Shown in pieces: positions 45,566-51,826 of a DNA stretch of 64,000 bases. The DNA comes from Chryseobacterium soldanellicola (GTDB lineage: Bacteria; Bacteroidota; Bacteroidia; Flavobacteriales; Weeksellaceae): the NCBI RefSeq assembly GCF_900100115.1, contig NZ_FNKL01000003.1:930001-994000 (forward strand), given 5' to 3'. The stretch's first letter is position 1. Each line of letters opens with the position of its first letter. Position numbers and translations under genes: made by a program. A model generated the notes under the pieces. The model had not been told where the DNA came from and searched no databases. It worked only from the letters and a program-made list of their open reading frames with translations.

Positions 45566-46243
45566 ATGGGTAAAAACAAATTAGCAAGATTTACAGAAAA
45601 TAAAATACTTCCAAATGTTATTCAGCCAACAAGAGAAGAAGCCTTAAATGGTTTCGAACTTAAAGGAAATTGGAGAAAAAATTTCTTCAAGAATGACAAT
45701 CCGATTGTTCTTGAACTAGGCTGCGGAAAAGGAGAATATTCTGTAGGGCTTGCTAAAACATTTACAGAAAAAAACTTTATCGGCATCGATATCAAAGGAG
45801 CCAGATTTTGGTTTGGCGCCAAAGAAGCGGTTGAAAATAACATGACCAATGTTGCTTTTTTACGCTCCCAAATAGAATTGGTAGACAATTTTTTTGGCGA
45901 AAATGAAGTCGATGAAATCTGGATCACATTCCCTGATCCCCAAATCAAATACAGACGTACAAAACACAGGCTTACCCACCCTGATTTCTTAGAAAGATAT
46001 AAAAAATTCTTAAAGCCAGGCGGAATCGTTCATTTAAAAACTGACTCTGAGTTTTTACACGGCTATACCTTGGGTTATTTACAAGGTGCTGGTTATGAAA
46101 TAATTGCAGCGCACCATGATATTTATGGAGCTCCGGAATTTGATCCCGGAACTGAACATTTAAGAGATATAAAAACATATTATGAAGAATTGTTTTCCGC
46201 GAAAGGAAAAACAATCACTTACATTAAATTCAGAATTAATTAA
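45566..46243 (+). CDS. trmB: tRNA (guanine(46)-N7)-methyltransferase
   Basis: The 225-aa enzyme makes m7G46 in the variable loop of tRNAs. It shows the TrmB marks: VLELGCGKGEYSVGLA as SAM motif I, NFIGIDIKGARFW, then EIWITFPDPQIKYRRTKHRLTHPDFL, the diagnostic PDPxxKxRHxxRR-like segment, and LKTDSEFL. The length is typical. The gene is a core function inside an otherwise accessory stretch between the secreted-protein genes, with its own -7 box. Confidence 0.95.
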   Translation: MGKNKLARFTENKILPNVIQPTREEALNGFELKGNWRKNFFKNDNPIVLELGCGKGEYSVGLAKTFTEKNFIGIDIKGARFWFGAKEAVENNMTNVAFLRSQIELVDNFFGENEVDEIWITFPDPQIKYRRTKHRLTHPDFLERYKKFLKPGGIVHLKTDSEFLHGYTLGYLQGAGYEIIAAHHDIYGAPEFDPGTEHLRDIKTYYEELFSAKGKTITYIKFRIN

Positions 46244-46314
46244 CACACAATAAAAACAGATGAAAAATAAATTTAACAATTCCGTTTACTTTACAATTTA
46301 AACCAAAACATACA

Positions 46315-46340
46315 TTTTAAATGAAAATTTTCATTTAAAA
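46315..46340. repeat. Perfect 26-bp palindrome
   Basis: The half-site TTTTAAATGAAAA is followed directly by its complement, with no centre base. It lies in the 189-bp gap between trmB and the lipoprotein gene at 46433. No T-run follows, so a terminator role is doubtful. A related but imperfect arm (GATGAAAA/TTTTCAT) sits between accB and accC. Confidence 0.75.
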
Positions 46341-46349
46341 ATCGTTAGG

Positions 46350-46364
46350 CTGTAAATTTTACAG
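46350..46364. repeat. Second small palindrome CTGTAAA-T-TTTACAG
   Basis: A perfect 7-bp dyad with one central base, 9 bp after the 26-bp palindrome. Together they form a double dyad 69 bp before the ATG at 46433. It may be an operator or a cruciform-forming site. Confidence 0.5.
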
Positions 46365-46432
46365 TCTTGTATGAGCATGTTTTAAATGTCCCTAAACACA
46401 AACAAAGAATTAATTCACACAAAAAACACCCA

Positions 46433-47065
46433 ATGAAAAAAAAATCCCTCATTATTTCGTTACTTATAACGCTCATATCATGCGGCACAGCTGATGTTTC
46501 AAAAAACATTTTAGAAACTAAAAATATTAGAGAAATTGAATCATTCCTAGCAACAGCGCATAAGGAAGATCCCAGAAGAAGCGTTTTAAAACCCAAATTA
46601 ATCGCTCTGAAAAATGAAGAATGGACAAAAGGTAAGAAAAATGCAAAGCCTATGCAGGCAAGGCCTATCCTATCCGAAATCCCCAACAGCGTCATGAAAA
46701 ACTCGAATGAAGCAGAAGAGTTTAAACGTCTGATCGCTTCAACCTCCGGGCAGCATAAAGATAAAACCACGAAGCTTTTGAATACAATGTTTAACGAAGA
46801 TATTAGCAGTAAAGAAGTAATTATTTTATTCAAAAACCAATCGGATTGCAATCTTGTGATGAAAATTCAAGGAAAAGAATTCTACAATATGGCAATTCCT
46901 TCTCACGGAGAAAATTTTATTGTGATCAATAAAGGCAGCTATACGTTAACAAGCAATGTTTGTGACGTTTTATATTCTTCGCGGAAAGACATTAATAAGA
47001 GTATATTTTTAACCATAAATAACCCAGAAAAAGTTGAGAATAAAACGATTTCTATGAAAAATTAA
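46433..47065 (+). CDS. Uncharacterised two-cysteine lipoprotein (copy 3)
   Basis: A 210-aa relative of the genes at 28677 and 44686, here as a lipoprotein: MKKKSLIISLLITLISCG with lipobox LISC and Cys17. The N-terminal domain has NIREIESFLATAHKEDPRRSVLKPK, the middle NEAEEFKRLIASTSGQHKDKTTKLLNTMF, and the C-terminal beta domain Cys139 (SDCNLVM) and Cys177 (SNVCDVLYSS). The ATG at 46433 replaces an automatic TTG start at 46367 that would hide the lipoprotein signal. The 47098 gene follows after 32 nt, probably in the same transcript. Confidence 0.82.
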   Translation: MKKKSLIISLLITLISCGTADVSKNILETKNIREIESFLATAHKEDPRRSVLKPKLIALKNEEWTKGKKNAKPMQARPILSEIPNSVMKNSNEAEEFKRLIASTSGQHKDKTTKLLNTMFNEDISSKEVIILFKNQSDCNLVMKIQGKEFYNMAIPSHGENFIVINKGSYTLTSNVCDVLYSSRKDINKSIFLTINNPEKVENKTISMKN

Positions 47066-47097
47066 TTTTACCTACATTTATACTCAAATATTATCTA

Positions 47098-47550
47098 ATG
47101 AAGAAATTCCTGTTCTGCAGTTTTTTATTGCTTCTATTAGCAAATTGCAGTGTAAATCACCATACGAAGGTACCTCCAAAAGCCCCAATTTCAAAGCCAA
47201 AGCCAAAACCGGCCGTTTCCAATACCAGCAAAATATCGCAGGCAGAGCTGGAATACAGTAATTTAATAAAAACATACAAACCTGAAACCGCCGAAGTGCT
47301 TACAGATATTTTAAACGGCTCAGATGGTCCTACAACTTCAATAAGAATAGAAAATCTTTCCAGATGCAATATGGTTTTAACAATCAGCGGAAATAATTAT
47401 TTTAAAAAAATACCAATTGCCAGCGGTAAAATTGGCTCAGCAATGGTTCCCAAAAACCAGAATTACAATTTATCCGGAACAATATGTAATTCTGTTTATC
47501 AGAAAACTAAGTTTATATCAAGCTCTTCCAGTATCAAAATTTCAAATTAA
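47098..47550 (+). CDS. Uncharacterised two-cysteine lipoprotein (copy 4, short)
   Basis: A 150-aa lipoprotein with lipobox LANC (Cys17). A short Pro/Lys-rich linker (KAPISKPKPKPAVSN) replaces the N-terminal helical domain of its relatives, so only the C-terminal domain remains: AELEYSNLIKTYKPETAEVLTDILN, then Cys90 (SRCNMVL) and Cys130 (GTICNSVYQK), 39 residues apart. This suggests the C-terminal two-cysteine domain can work alone. It follows copy 3 by 32 nt and is followed by a weak hairpin and the double-glycine peptide gene. Confidence 0.75.
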   Translation: MKKFLFCSFLLLLLANCSVNHHTKVPPKAPISKPKPKPAVSNTSKISQAELEYSNLIKTYKPETAEVLTDILNGSDGPTTSIRIENLSRCNMVLTISGNNYFKKIPIASGKIGSAMVPKNQNYNLSGTICNSVYQKTKFISSSSSIKISN

Positions 47551-47553
47551 ACG

Positions 47554-47583
47554 AAATTTTAAAGCTTAAAATTTTATTTTTCC
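47554..47583 (+). terminator. Weak AT-rich hairpin after gene 47098
   Basis: AAATTTTAA and CTTAAAATTT pair with a bulge and are followed by ATTTTTCC. Stability is low. Confidence 0.35.
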
Positions 47584-47611
47584 TTTCTATGTGAGATATT
47601 CAATATTTTAT

Positions 47612-47619
47612 TATATTTG
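47612..47619 (+). promoter_or_regulatory. -7 box TATATTTG for double-glycine peptide
   Basis: An exact match, 58 nt before the ATG at 47678; this gives the peptide gene a promoter of its own. Confidence 0.55.
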
Positions 47620-47677
47620 AATATATTACTGCGGAATCCGAAAAGCATACAGAGTAGGAAAATTACAAACTAAAACC

Positions 47678-47857
47678 ATGAAAAATTTAAAAAAAGTTTC
47701 AAGAAACGAATTAAAAACAATTAAAGGAGGTTACAGAAGCTGCCTTGACGGGTGTAACCTGGAAGCAGGTGAAATATGCTGCGGCGGTGTTTGCAGAATC
47801 GGCATCGTTTATCAAGACCCCAATAATCCGGATATTACATTTGTGAAATGTCCTTAA
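47678..47857 (+). CDS. Double-glycine-leader peptide, bacteriocin-like, six cysteines
   Basis: A 59-aa precursor too short for many ORF cut-offs. Residues 1-18 form a classic leader, MKNLKKVSRNELKTIKGG, cleaved after Gly17-Gly18 by peptidase-containing ABC exporters. The 41-residue core has Cys22, Cys26, Cys34, Cys35, Cys39 and Cys58, the C-C-CC-C-C order of inhibitor cystine knots, and contains GEICCGGVC. Short peptides with such leaders are, as I recall, labelled bacteriocin-like in Chryseobacterium genomes. No exporter, modification enzyme or immunity gene is recognised next to it. Antimicrobial, signalling or toxin roles are all possible. It has its own -7 box and a terminator 15 nt after the stop. 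Confidence 0.8.
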   Translation: MKNLKKVSRNELKTIKGGYRSCLDGCNLEAGEICCGGVCRIGIVYQDPNNPDITFVKCP

Positions 47858-47872
47858 AATATTGAAAAATAA

Positions 47873-47900
47873 AAAACCGCTAAACTTATTTAGCGGTTTT
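47873..47900. terminator. Bidirectional terminator between peptide gene and rpsB
   Basis: A perfect 12-bp stem AAAACCGCTAAA/TTTAGCGGTTTT with CTTA loop, A-rich on the left, T-rich on the right. It ends both the plus-strand peptide gene and the minus-strand ribosomal operon. Confidence 0.85.
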
Positions 47901-47923
47901 AATATTTTAAAGAAAATCTTTAA

Positions 47924-48685
47924 TTATTCAGCATCAAAATCAGCATCTTTATCAGCAGATACTACTTCTCCTTCTTCTTTAGATTTTTCTTTGTCAGCTT
48001 TTCTTTGAGACTGACCATCTTTGATAGATTCTGAAACAATGCTCAGGATCATATCGATAGATTTAGAAGCATCATCGTTTCCTGGGATAACGAAGTCTAC
48101 TTTTCTAGGGTCAGAGTTTGTATCAACAATACCGAAAACCGGGATACCTAATTTCTTAGCTTCAGTTACCGCGATGTGTTCTCTCATGATATCTACAACG
48201 AAGATCGCAGAAGGAAGACGCACCATGTCAGAGATAGAACCTAAGTTTTTCTCTAGGTTAGCTCTTTGTCTGTCAACCTGTAATCTTTCTTTTTTAGATA
48301 AAGTTTCGAACGTACCGTCTTTTTTCATTTTGTCGATAGAGTTCATTTTCTTTACAGCCTTTCTGATCGTAACGAAGTTCGTTAACATACCACCTGGCCA
48401 TCTTTCTGTAATATAAGGCATATTAAGTTCAGAAGCGTGTTTTGCAACGACTTCTTTCGCCTGCTTCTTAGTAGCTACGAAAAGAACTTTTTTACCTGCA
48501 GAAGTTAATTTTTCTAAAGCGCTGCACGCTTCGTCCAATTTAACTGCTGTTTTATGTAAGTCTACAATGTGAATACCATTTTTCTCCATAAAAATGTACG
48601 GAGCCATATTTGGATTCCACTTTCTAGTCATGTGACCGAAGTGTACACCAGCCTCTAGAAGGTCTTTTACATTTGCTTTTGCCAT
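47924..48685 (-). CDS. rpsB: 30S ribosomal protein S2
   Basis: The 253-aa protein has the S2 signatures ANVKDLLEAGVHFGHMTRKWNPNMAPYIF at the N-terminus and later FGIVDTNSDPRKVDFVIPGNDDASKSI. The C-terminal tail is acidic (EEGEVVSADKDADFDAE), as is common in Bacteroidota. It ends the rplM-rpsI-rpsB operon. tsf, its usual downstream partner, is absent here. The 208-bp gap to rpsI contains an inverted heptad-phased element. Confidence 0.97.
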   Translation of the reverse strand: MAKANVKDLLEAGVHFGHMTRKWNPNMAPYIFMEKNGIHIVDLHKTAVKLDEACSALEKLTSAGKKVLFVATKKQAKEVVAKHASELNMPYITERWPGGMLTNFVTIRKAVKKMNSIDKMKKDGTFETLSKKERLQVDRQRANLEKNLGSISDMVRLPSAIFVVDIMREHIAVTEAKKLGIPVFGIVDTNSDPRKVDFVIPGNDDASKSIDMILSIVSESIKDGQSQRKADKEKSKEEGEVVSADKDADFDAE

Positions 48686-48780
48686 GTTTTCTGTTTTTGT
48701 TAGTTTACTTTCCGTTTCTTAAACAATCAACAACTTCTTTAGATGGGAGAAGTGTTTGGATGCTAAACGTAACGGGCAAA

Positions 48781-48893
48781 GTTGCTGTTGGCTTATTGCT
48801 TTTGGCAACTGGCTTCCCAGCTTAGGGTTAAAAAATAATTTTTTAAAAATTTTTCTAAAGCTATTCGCCATAAGCCAATAGCCATACGCTTTT
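48781..48893. repeat. Inverted heptad-phased element between rpsI and rpsB
   Basis: The left half reads in 7-bp steps TTGGCTT, ATTGCTT, TTGGCAA, CTGGCTT. The right half, on the opposite strand, reads TATGGCT, ATTGGCT, TATGGCG. The arms GCTGTTGGCTTATTGC (48784-48799) and GCCATAAGCCAATAGC (48867-48882) are near-perfect complements, with an AT-rich centre of about 27 bp. It lies within the ribosomal operon transcript and would fold into a long hairpin. Confidence 0.65.
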
Positions 48894-49280
48894 TTAACGT
48901 TTTGAGAATTGGAATCTCTTTCTTGCTTTTTTCTGACCTGGTTTCTTTCTTTCCACCATTCTTGCGTCTCTTGTAAGTAAACCAGCTGGCTTCAAAGCTA
49001 ATCTGAATTCAGCATTGATTTCGCATAAAGCTCTTGAAATACCTAATCTGATAGCTTCTGCCTGACCTGTATTACCACCACCGAAAACATTTACGGTAAC
49101 GTCATACTGACCAACAGTTTCAGAAAGGATAAACGGCTGGTTTAATTTATAAACCATCACGTCTGTAGAGAAATAAGTTGCAGCATCTTTACCGTTTACT
49201 GTAATCACACCAGAACCTGGCTTTACATAAACTCTAGCTACAGAAGTTTTTCTTCTTCCGATTTTGTGAACTATAGACAT
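48894..49280 (-). CDS. rpsI: 30S ribosomal protein S9
   Basis: The 128-aa protein starts [22 protein letters not shown] and ends with [29 protein letters not shown]; the invariant KKxGxxxARxxxQFSKR tail reaches the P-site tRNA. It begins 6 nt after rplM, the standard L13-S9 pair. Confidence 0.98.
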   Translation of the reverse strand: MSIVHKIGRRKTSVARVYVKPGSGVITVNGKDAATYFSTDVMVYKLNQPFILSETVGQYDVTVNVFGGGNTGQAEAIRLGISRALCEINAEFRLALKPAGLLTRDARMVERKKPGQKKARKRFQFSKR

Positions 49281-49286
49281 AATTAA

Positions 49287-49742
49287 TTATTTAAATTCGT
49301 TAACATTAATTGTTGTAGGCTGTTGCGCTTCATGCTTGTGCTCAGTTCCTTCATACAAATAAAGGTTTTTAAGCAATGCAGATCCTAATCTGTTTTTTGG
49401 AAGCATTCCTTTTACAGATTTTTCCAATACTTTTAAAGAATCTTTTTTCTGAAGCTCAGCAGCAGTCATAGACTTTTGACCTCCAGGATAACCTGTATGC
49501 CAGATATAAGTCTTATCGTTCCACTTGTTTCCGGAAAGGGTAACTTTCCCAGCGTTCAAAACGATTACGTTATCACCACAATCTACGTGAGGTGTAAAGT
49601 TCGTCTTGTGCTTACCTCTCAAAATCTTTGCAACCGTAGAAGCTAGTCTTCCTAACGGCTGTCCTTCAGCGTCTACCACAACCCATTCTTTATTTGCAGT
49701 AGCTTTGTTCGCTGAAACAGTTTTGTAACTTAATGTATTCAC
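49287..49742 (-). CDS. rplM: 50S ribosomal protein L13
   Basis: The 151-aa protein has WVVVDAEGQPLGRLAS, TVAKILRGKHKTNFTPHVDCGDNVIVLNA, YIWHTGYPGG and VKGMLPKNRLG, all L13 marks. It is the first gene of the minus-strand rplM-rpsI-rpsB operon and has a good promoter at 49789-49818. A small hairpin (CCCT/AGGG) lies in its leader but is too short to call an autoregulatory site. Confidence 0.98.
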   Translation of the reverse strand: MNTLSYKTVSANKATANKEWVVVDAEGQPLGRLASTVAKILRGKHKTNFTPHVDCGDNVIVLNAGKVTLSGNKWNDKTYIWHTGYPGGQKSMTAAELQKKDSLKVLEKSVKGMLPKNRLGSALLKNLYLYEGTEHKHEAQQPTTINVNEFK

Positions 49743-49788
49743 ACGTTTTAGTTAAAGATTAAACATAATTTTCCCCTAAAAGGGTGTG

Positions 49789-49818
49789 CAAAGGTACAAA
49801 TATTTTTCAGACTGCAAA
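49789..49818 (-). promoter_or_regulatory. Promoter of rplM operon (TTTG-N18-TACCTTTG)
   Basis: On the minus strand TTTG (49818-49815) is followed after 18 nt by TACCTTTG (49796-49789), 46 nt before the rplM ATG. This is one of the best full promoter matches in the window. Confidence 0.75.
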
Positions 49819-49959
49819 AACTTATTTCATTTTAATCCTAGAAAGTAAAGTCCGGTTAAACGATTCGACAAAACTCATCTATTATAATTATCTATGGCAT
49901 AAATATTGTAAATAGTACTTCGATGAAAAAAATTTTTAGAAGATTCTAAAAACACAAAT

Positions 49960-49999
49960 GATAAAGCAAAGAGTTTATCCGTTAAACTCTTTCTTTATC
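49960..49999. other. 17-bp hairpin with single bulge
   Basis: GATAAAG-C-AAAGAGTTTA pairs with TAAACTCTTTCTTTATC over 17 bp, with one bulged C and loop TCCGT. It is too far from either neighbour to be a normal terminator and could belong to a small RNA or an old gene remnant. Confidence 0.5.
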
Positions 50000-50124
50000 A
50001 ATTTATCTGTAATGATCCTTAAAAAACCTTGATAATATAATTTTCTTGATTATTAAATAAATAAAAAAATCCAAACTTTATATTTAATTTAAATTCAAAA
50101 ATATTTTTTCTTTTCTGAAATAAT

Positions 50125-50132
50125 TATATTTG
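50125..50132 (+). promoter_or_regulatory. -7 box TATATTTG for DUF3667 gene
   Basis: An exact match, 19 nt before the ATG at 50152. Confidence 0.6.
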
Positions 50133-50151
50133 CTCCAAATCCTTACAGACC

Positions 50152-51249
50152 ATGAGCCACGGAAAAATCAGAGAAGAAAAAAACTGCCTAAACTGCGGGC
50201 ATCTTGTTGAAGAAAATTTCTGCCCACATTGCGGACAGGAAAATACTGAGCCAAGACAGCCTTTTCATTATCTTTTTACACACTTTATTGAGGATTTTAC
50301 GCACTACGACGGCCAATTCTGGAAAACCTTAAAATATCTTATGATCCGCCCGGGACAGCTTACCAAAGAGTATATTGCCGGAAAGAGACAAATTTATGTG
50401 GCGCCCGTAAAGCTGTATATTTTTATAAGCTTTATCACTTTTTTACTTCCCGCTTTTTTACCTTCAGGAGAAAATCATAAAGAAAAAGAAAGAAAAGTAA
50501 CAACAGTTGAGCAAAAACAGATCGAGCAGAAAAAAACAAAAGAAGCTTTAGAAAAATTAAAACAAAATGGCTTGCTTTCTGATGAAAACACTAAAAAAGC
50601 ACAGCAGATAATCGATAAACAGGCTGCCGATTCTGTACAAATTAATGAAGATGATTTATTTGACAGCACTTTTGATAAGGAAAACAATAAAGTTCTTGGA
50701 GCAAGCAATTTAAAAGAATATGACTCACTGCATAAATCAAACGGCAGTACGCTTTACGCAATTTCGAGGCCTTTTGCGAAAAAAACTTTCGAGTTAAAAG
50801 AGGAAGGATTAAATAAAGAAGAAATTAAAGAACGTTTCGTTGAAACTTTTATCCATACTTTACCCAAAGCATTATTTGTCTATTTACCGATTTTTGCCTT
50901 CTTTTTATGGATTTTTCACAACAAGAAAAAATGGTGGTATTTTGACCACGGAATTTTTACTTTACACTATTTTTCGTTCTTATTATTATGTATATTGATT
51001 TTTATGGTAAAAGACAGCCTTATATCATTAATTCCGCAGTATGGCATTATCAGCCTGCTAAATACATTAGCATCCGTCTTTCTTTTCTTTTATTTATGCA
51101 TTTATTTTTTTATTGCACATCATAAAGTCTACGAAACGAAAAAAAGAATAAGCATCTTAAAAGGTATCCTTTTATTTATAATAAACTCTTTCGGATTATT
51201 TATTATGCTATTGGTATTGGTCTCTATAAGCTTTCTTATGATCCATTAA
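50152..51249 (+). CDS. DUF3667 zinc-ribbon membrane protein
   Basis: A 365-aa membrane protein typical of Bacteroidota. The N-terminal zinc ribbon has two CxxC knuckles, CLNCGHLVEENFCPHCGQEN, followed by the DUF3667 core FHYLFTHFIEDFTHYDGQFWKTLKYLMIRPGQLTKEYIAGKRQIYVAPVKLYIF (quoted here in two parts: core start FHYLFTHFIEDF; end YVAPVKLYIFISF). A long charged helical insert (residues about 105-190) separates the first helix from four C-terminal helices. The function of the family is unknown. Its stop overlaps the stop of the convergent gene by 4 nt. Confidence 0.85.
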   Translation: MSHGKIREEKNCLNCGHLVEENFCPHCGQENTEPRQPFHYLFTHFIEDFTHYDGQFWKTLKYLMIRPGQLTKEYIAGKRQIYVAPVKLYIFISFITFLLPAFLPSGENHKEKERKVTTVEQKQIEQKKTKEALEKLKQNGLLSDENTKKAQQIIDKQAADSVQINEDDLFDSTFDKENNKVLGASNLKEYDSLHKSNGSTLYAISRPFAKKTFELKEEGLNKEEIKERFVETFIHTLPKALFVYLPIFAFFLWIFHNKKKWWYFDHGIFTLHYFSFLLLCILIFMVKDSLISLIPQYGIISLLNTLASVFLFFYLCIYFFIAHHKVYETKKRISILKGILLFIINSFGLFIMLLVLVSISFLMIH

Positions 51250-51578
51250 TTACGTAAGGATTTGCTTGTCTTAAAGCTTGCAATTAAATAATACGCAACA
51301 AAAACCATCGAAAATTTAAGAATGGAAGGAATCGCCAGTTCAAGGTTGAACAATAATGTTCCGACTAAAACCAAAACGCCCATTGCCACAAAAGACAATC
51401 CCAATTTTTGCGGCAGTGTAATATTGGGAGTGTCTAAATAATAGGCAATTCCCCACGCAATTCCAAAAGCAAGGGCATAATATATATCAAGCCCCAAATT
51501 GTTCGAACTATAAAAAAAATAATTGATCAGGAAGCTCAGAACCGTTCCTATAGCAAAATACATCAAAGCCTTTTTCAT
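51246..51578 (-). CDS. Small four-helix membrane protein, hypothetical
   Basis: A 110-aa protein with four predicted membrane helices (residues about 5-22, 30-47, 57-77 and 84-102) and almost no loops. It ends FKTSKSLRN, with a basic tail expected in the cytoplasm. I recognise no family. Its last bases overlap the stop of the DUF3667 gene (shared TTAA), so the two transcripts are convergent and overlap at their ends. Confidence 0.65.
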   Translation of the reverse strand: MKKALMYFAIGTVLSFLINYFFYSSNNLGLDIYYALAFGIAWGIAYYLDTPNITLPQKLGLSFVAMGVLVLVGTLLFNLELAIPSILKFSMVFVAYYLIASFKTSKSLRN

Positions 51579-51610
51579 ACTCTATAATAATGATGCAAAA
51601 ATAGATAATT

Positions 51611-51708
51611 TAATTTGAGAATTTGAAAATACACCCATTTGAAAATGAAATCCAACTTTAATTTTCAGCTCTCTTACCCTCAAACACTAAAACACTCAAA
51701 CTCAAAAC
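51611..51708. repeat. Degenerate 7/8-bp-phased inverted element before icmF
   Basis: The left part has AATTTGAG, AATTTGAA and TTTGAAAATGAAA. The right part has ATTTTCAGCTCTC, CAAACACT, AAAACACT and CAAACTC. TGAAAAT (51640-51646) and ATTTTCA (51661-51667) form the inner inverted pair. It resembles the other heptad elements in the window and fills the upstream half of the gap before icmF. Confidence 0.45.
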
Positions 51709-51791
51709 CGGGAAAATCTATTTTATAAAAAACAAATAATGAATTAATATTCAACATTTTAAATATAAAATCCAGGTTCTTATTTTATTGT

Positions 51792-51799
51792 TATATTTG
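51792..51799 (+). promoter_or_regulatory. -7 box TATATTTG for icmF
   Basis: An exact match, 27 nt before the ATG at 51827. The TTG at 51788 used by automatic calling lies upstream of this box and cannot be the start. Confidence 0.6.
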
Positions 51800-51826
51800 G
51801 AAATTCAGAAATTTTCTAGATTTTTT

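Larger units (their letters stand above)
49743..50151. other. 409-bp divergent intergenic region
   Basis: This is the longest gap in the window. It holds the rplM promoter on the left, the -7 box of the DUF3667 gene on the right (50125) and a long bulged hairpin in the middle (49960-49999). No ORF longer than about 10 codons with good features was seen; an 8-codon MKKIFRRF frame at 49923 stands just before the hairpin. Confidence 0.6.

Noticed and set aside
49743..49790. L13 autoregulatory leader
   Set aside because: Only a 4-bp CCCT/AGGG hairpin is present; no larger conserved fold could be seen.
49923..49949. Eight-codon leader peptide (MKKIFRRF) with attenuator hairpin
   Set aside because: The hairpin is followed by no T-run and by 150 bp without a gene; no regulated amino acid codon pattern is visible.
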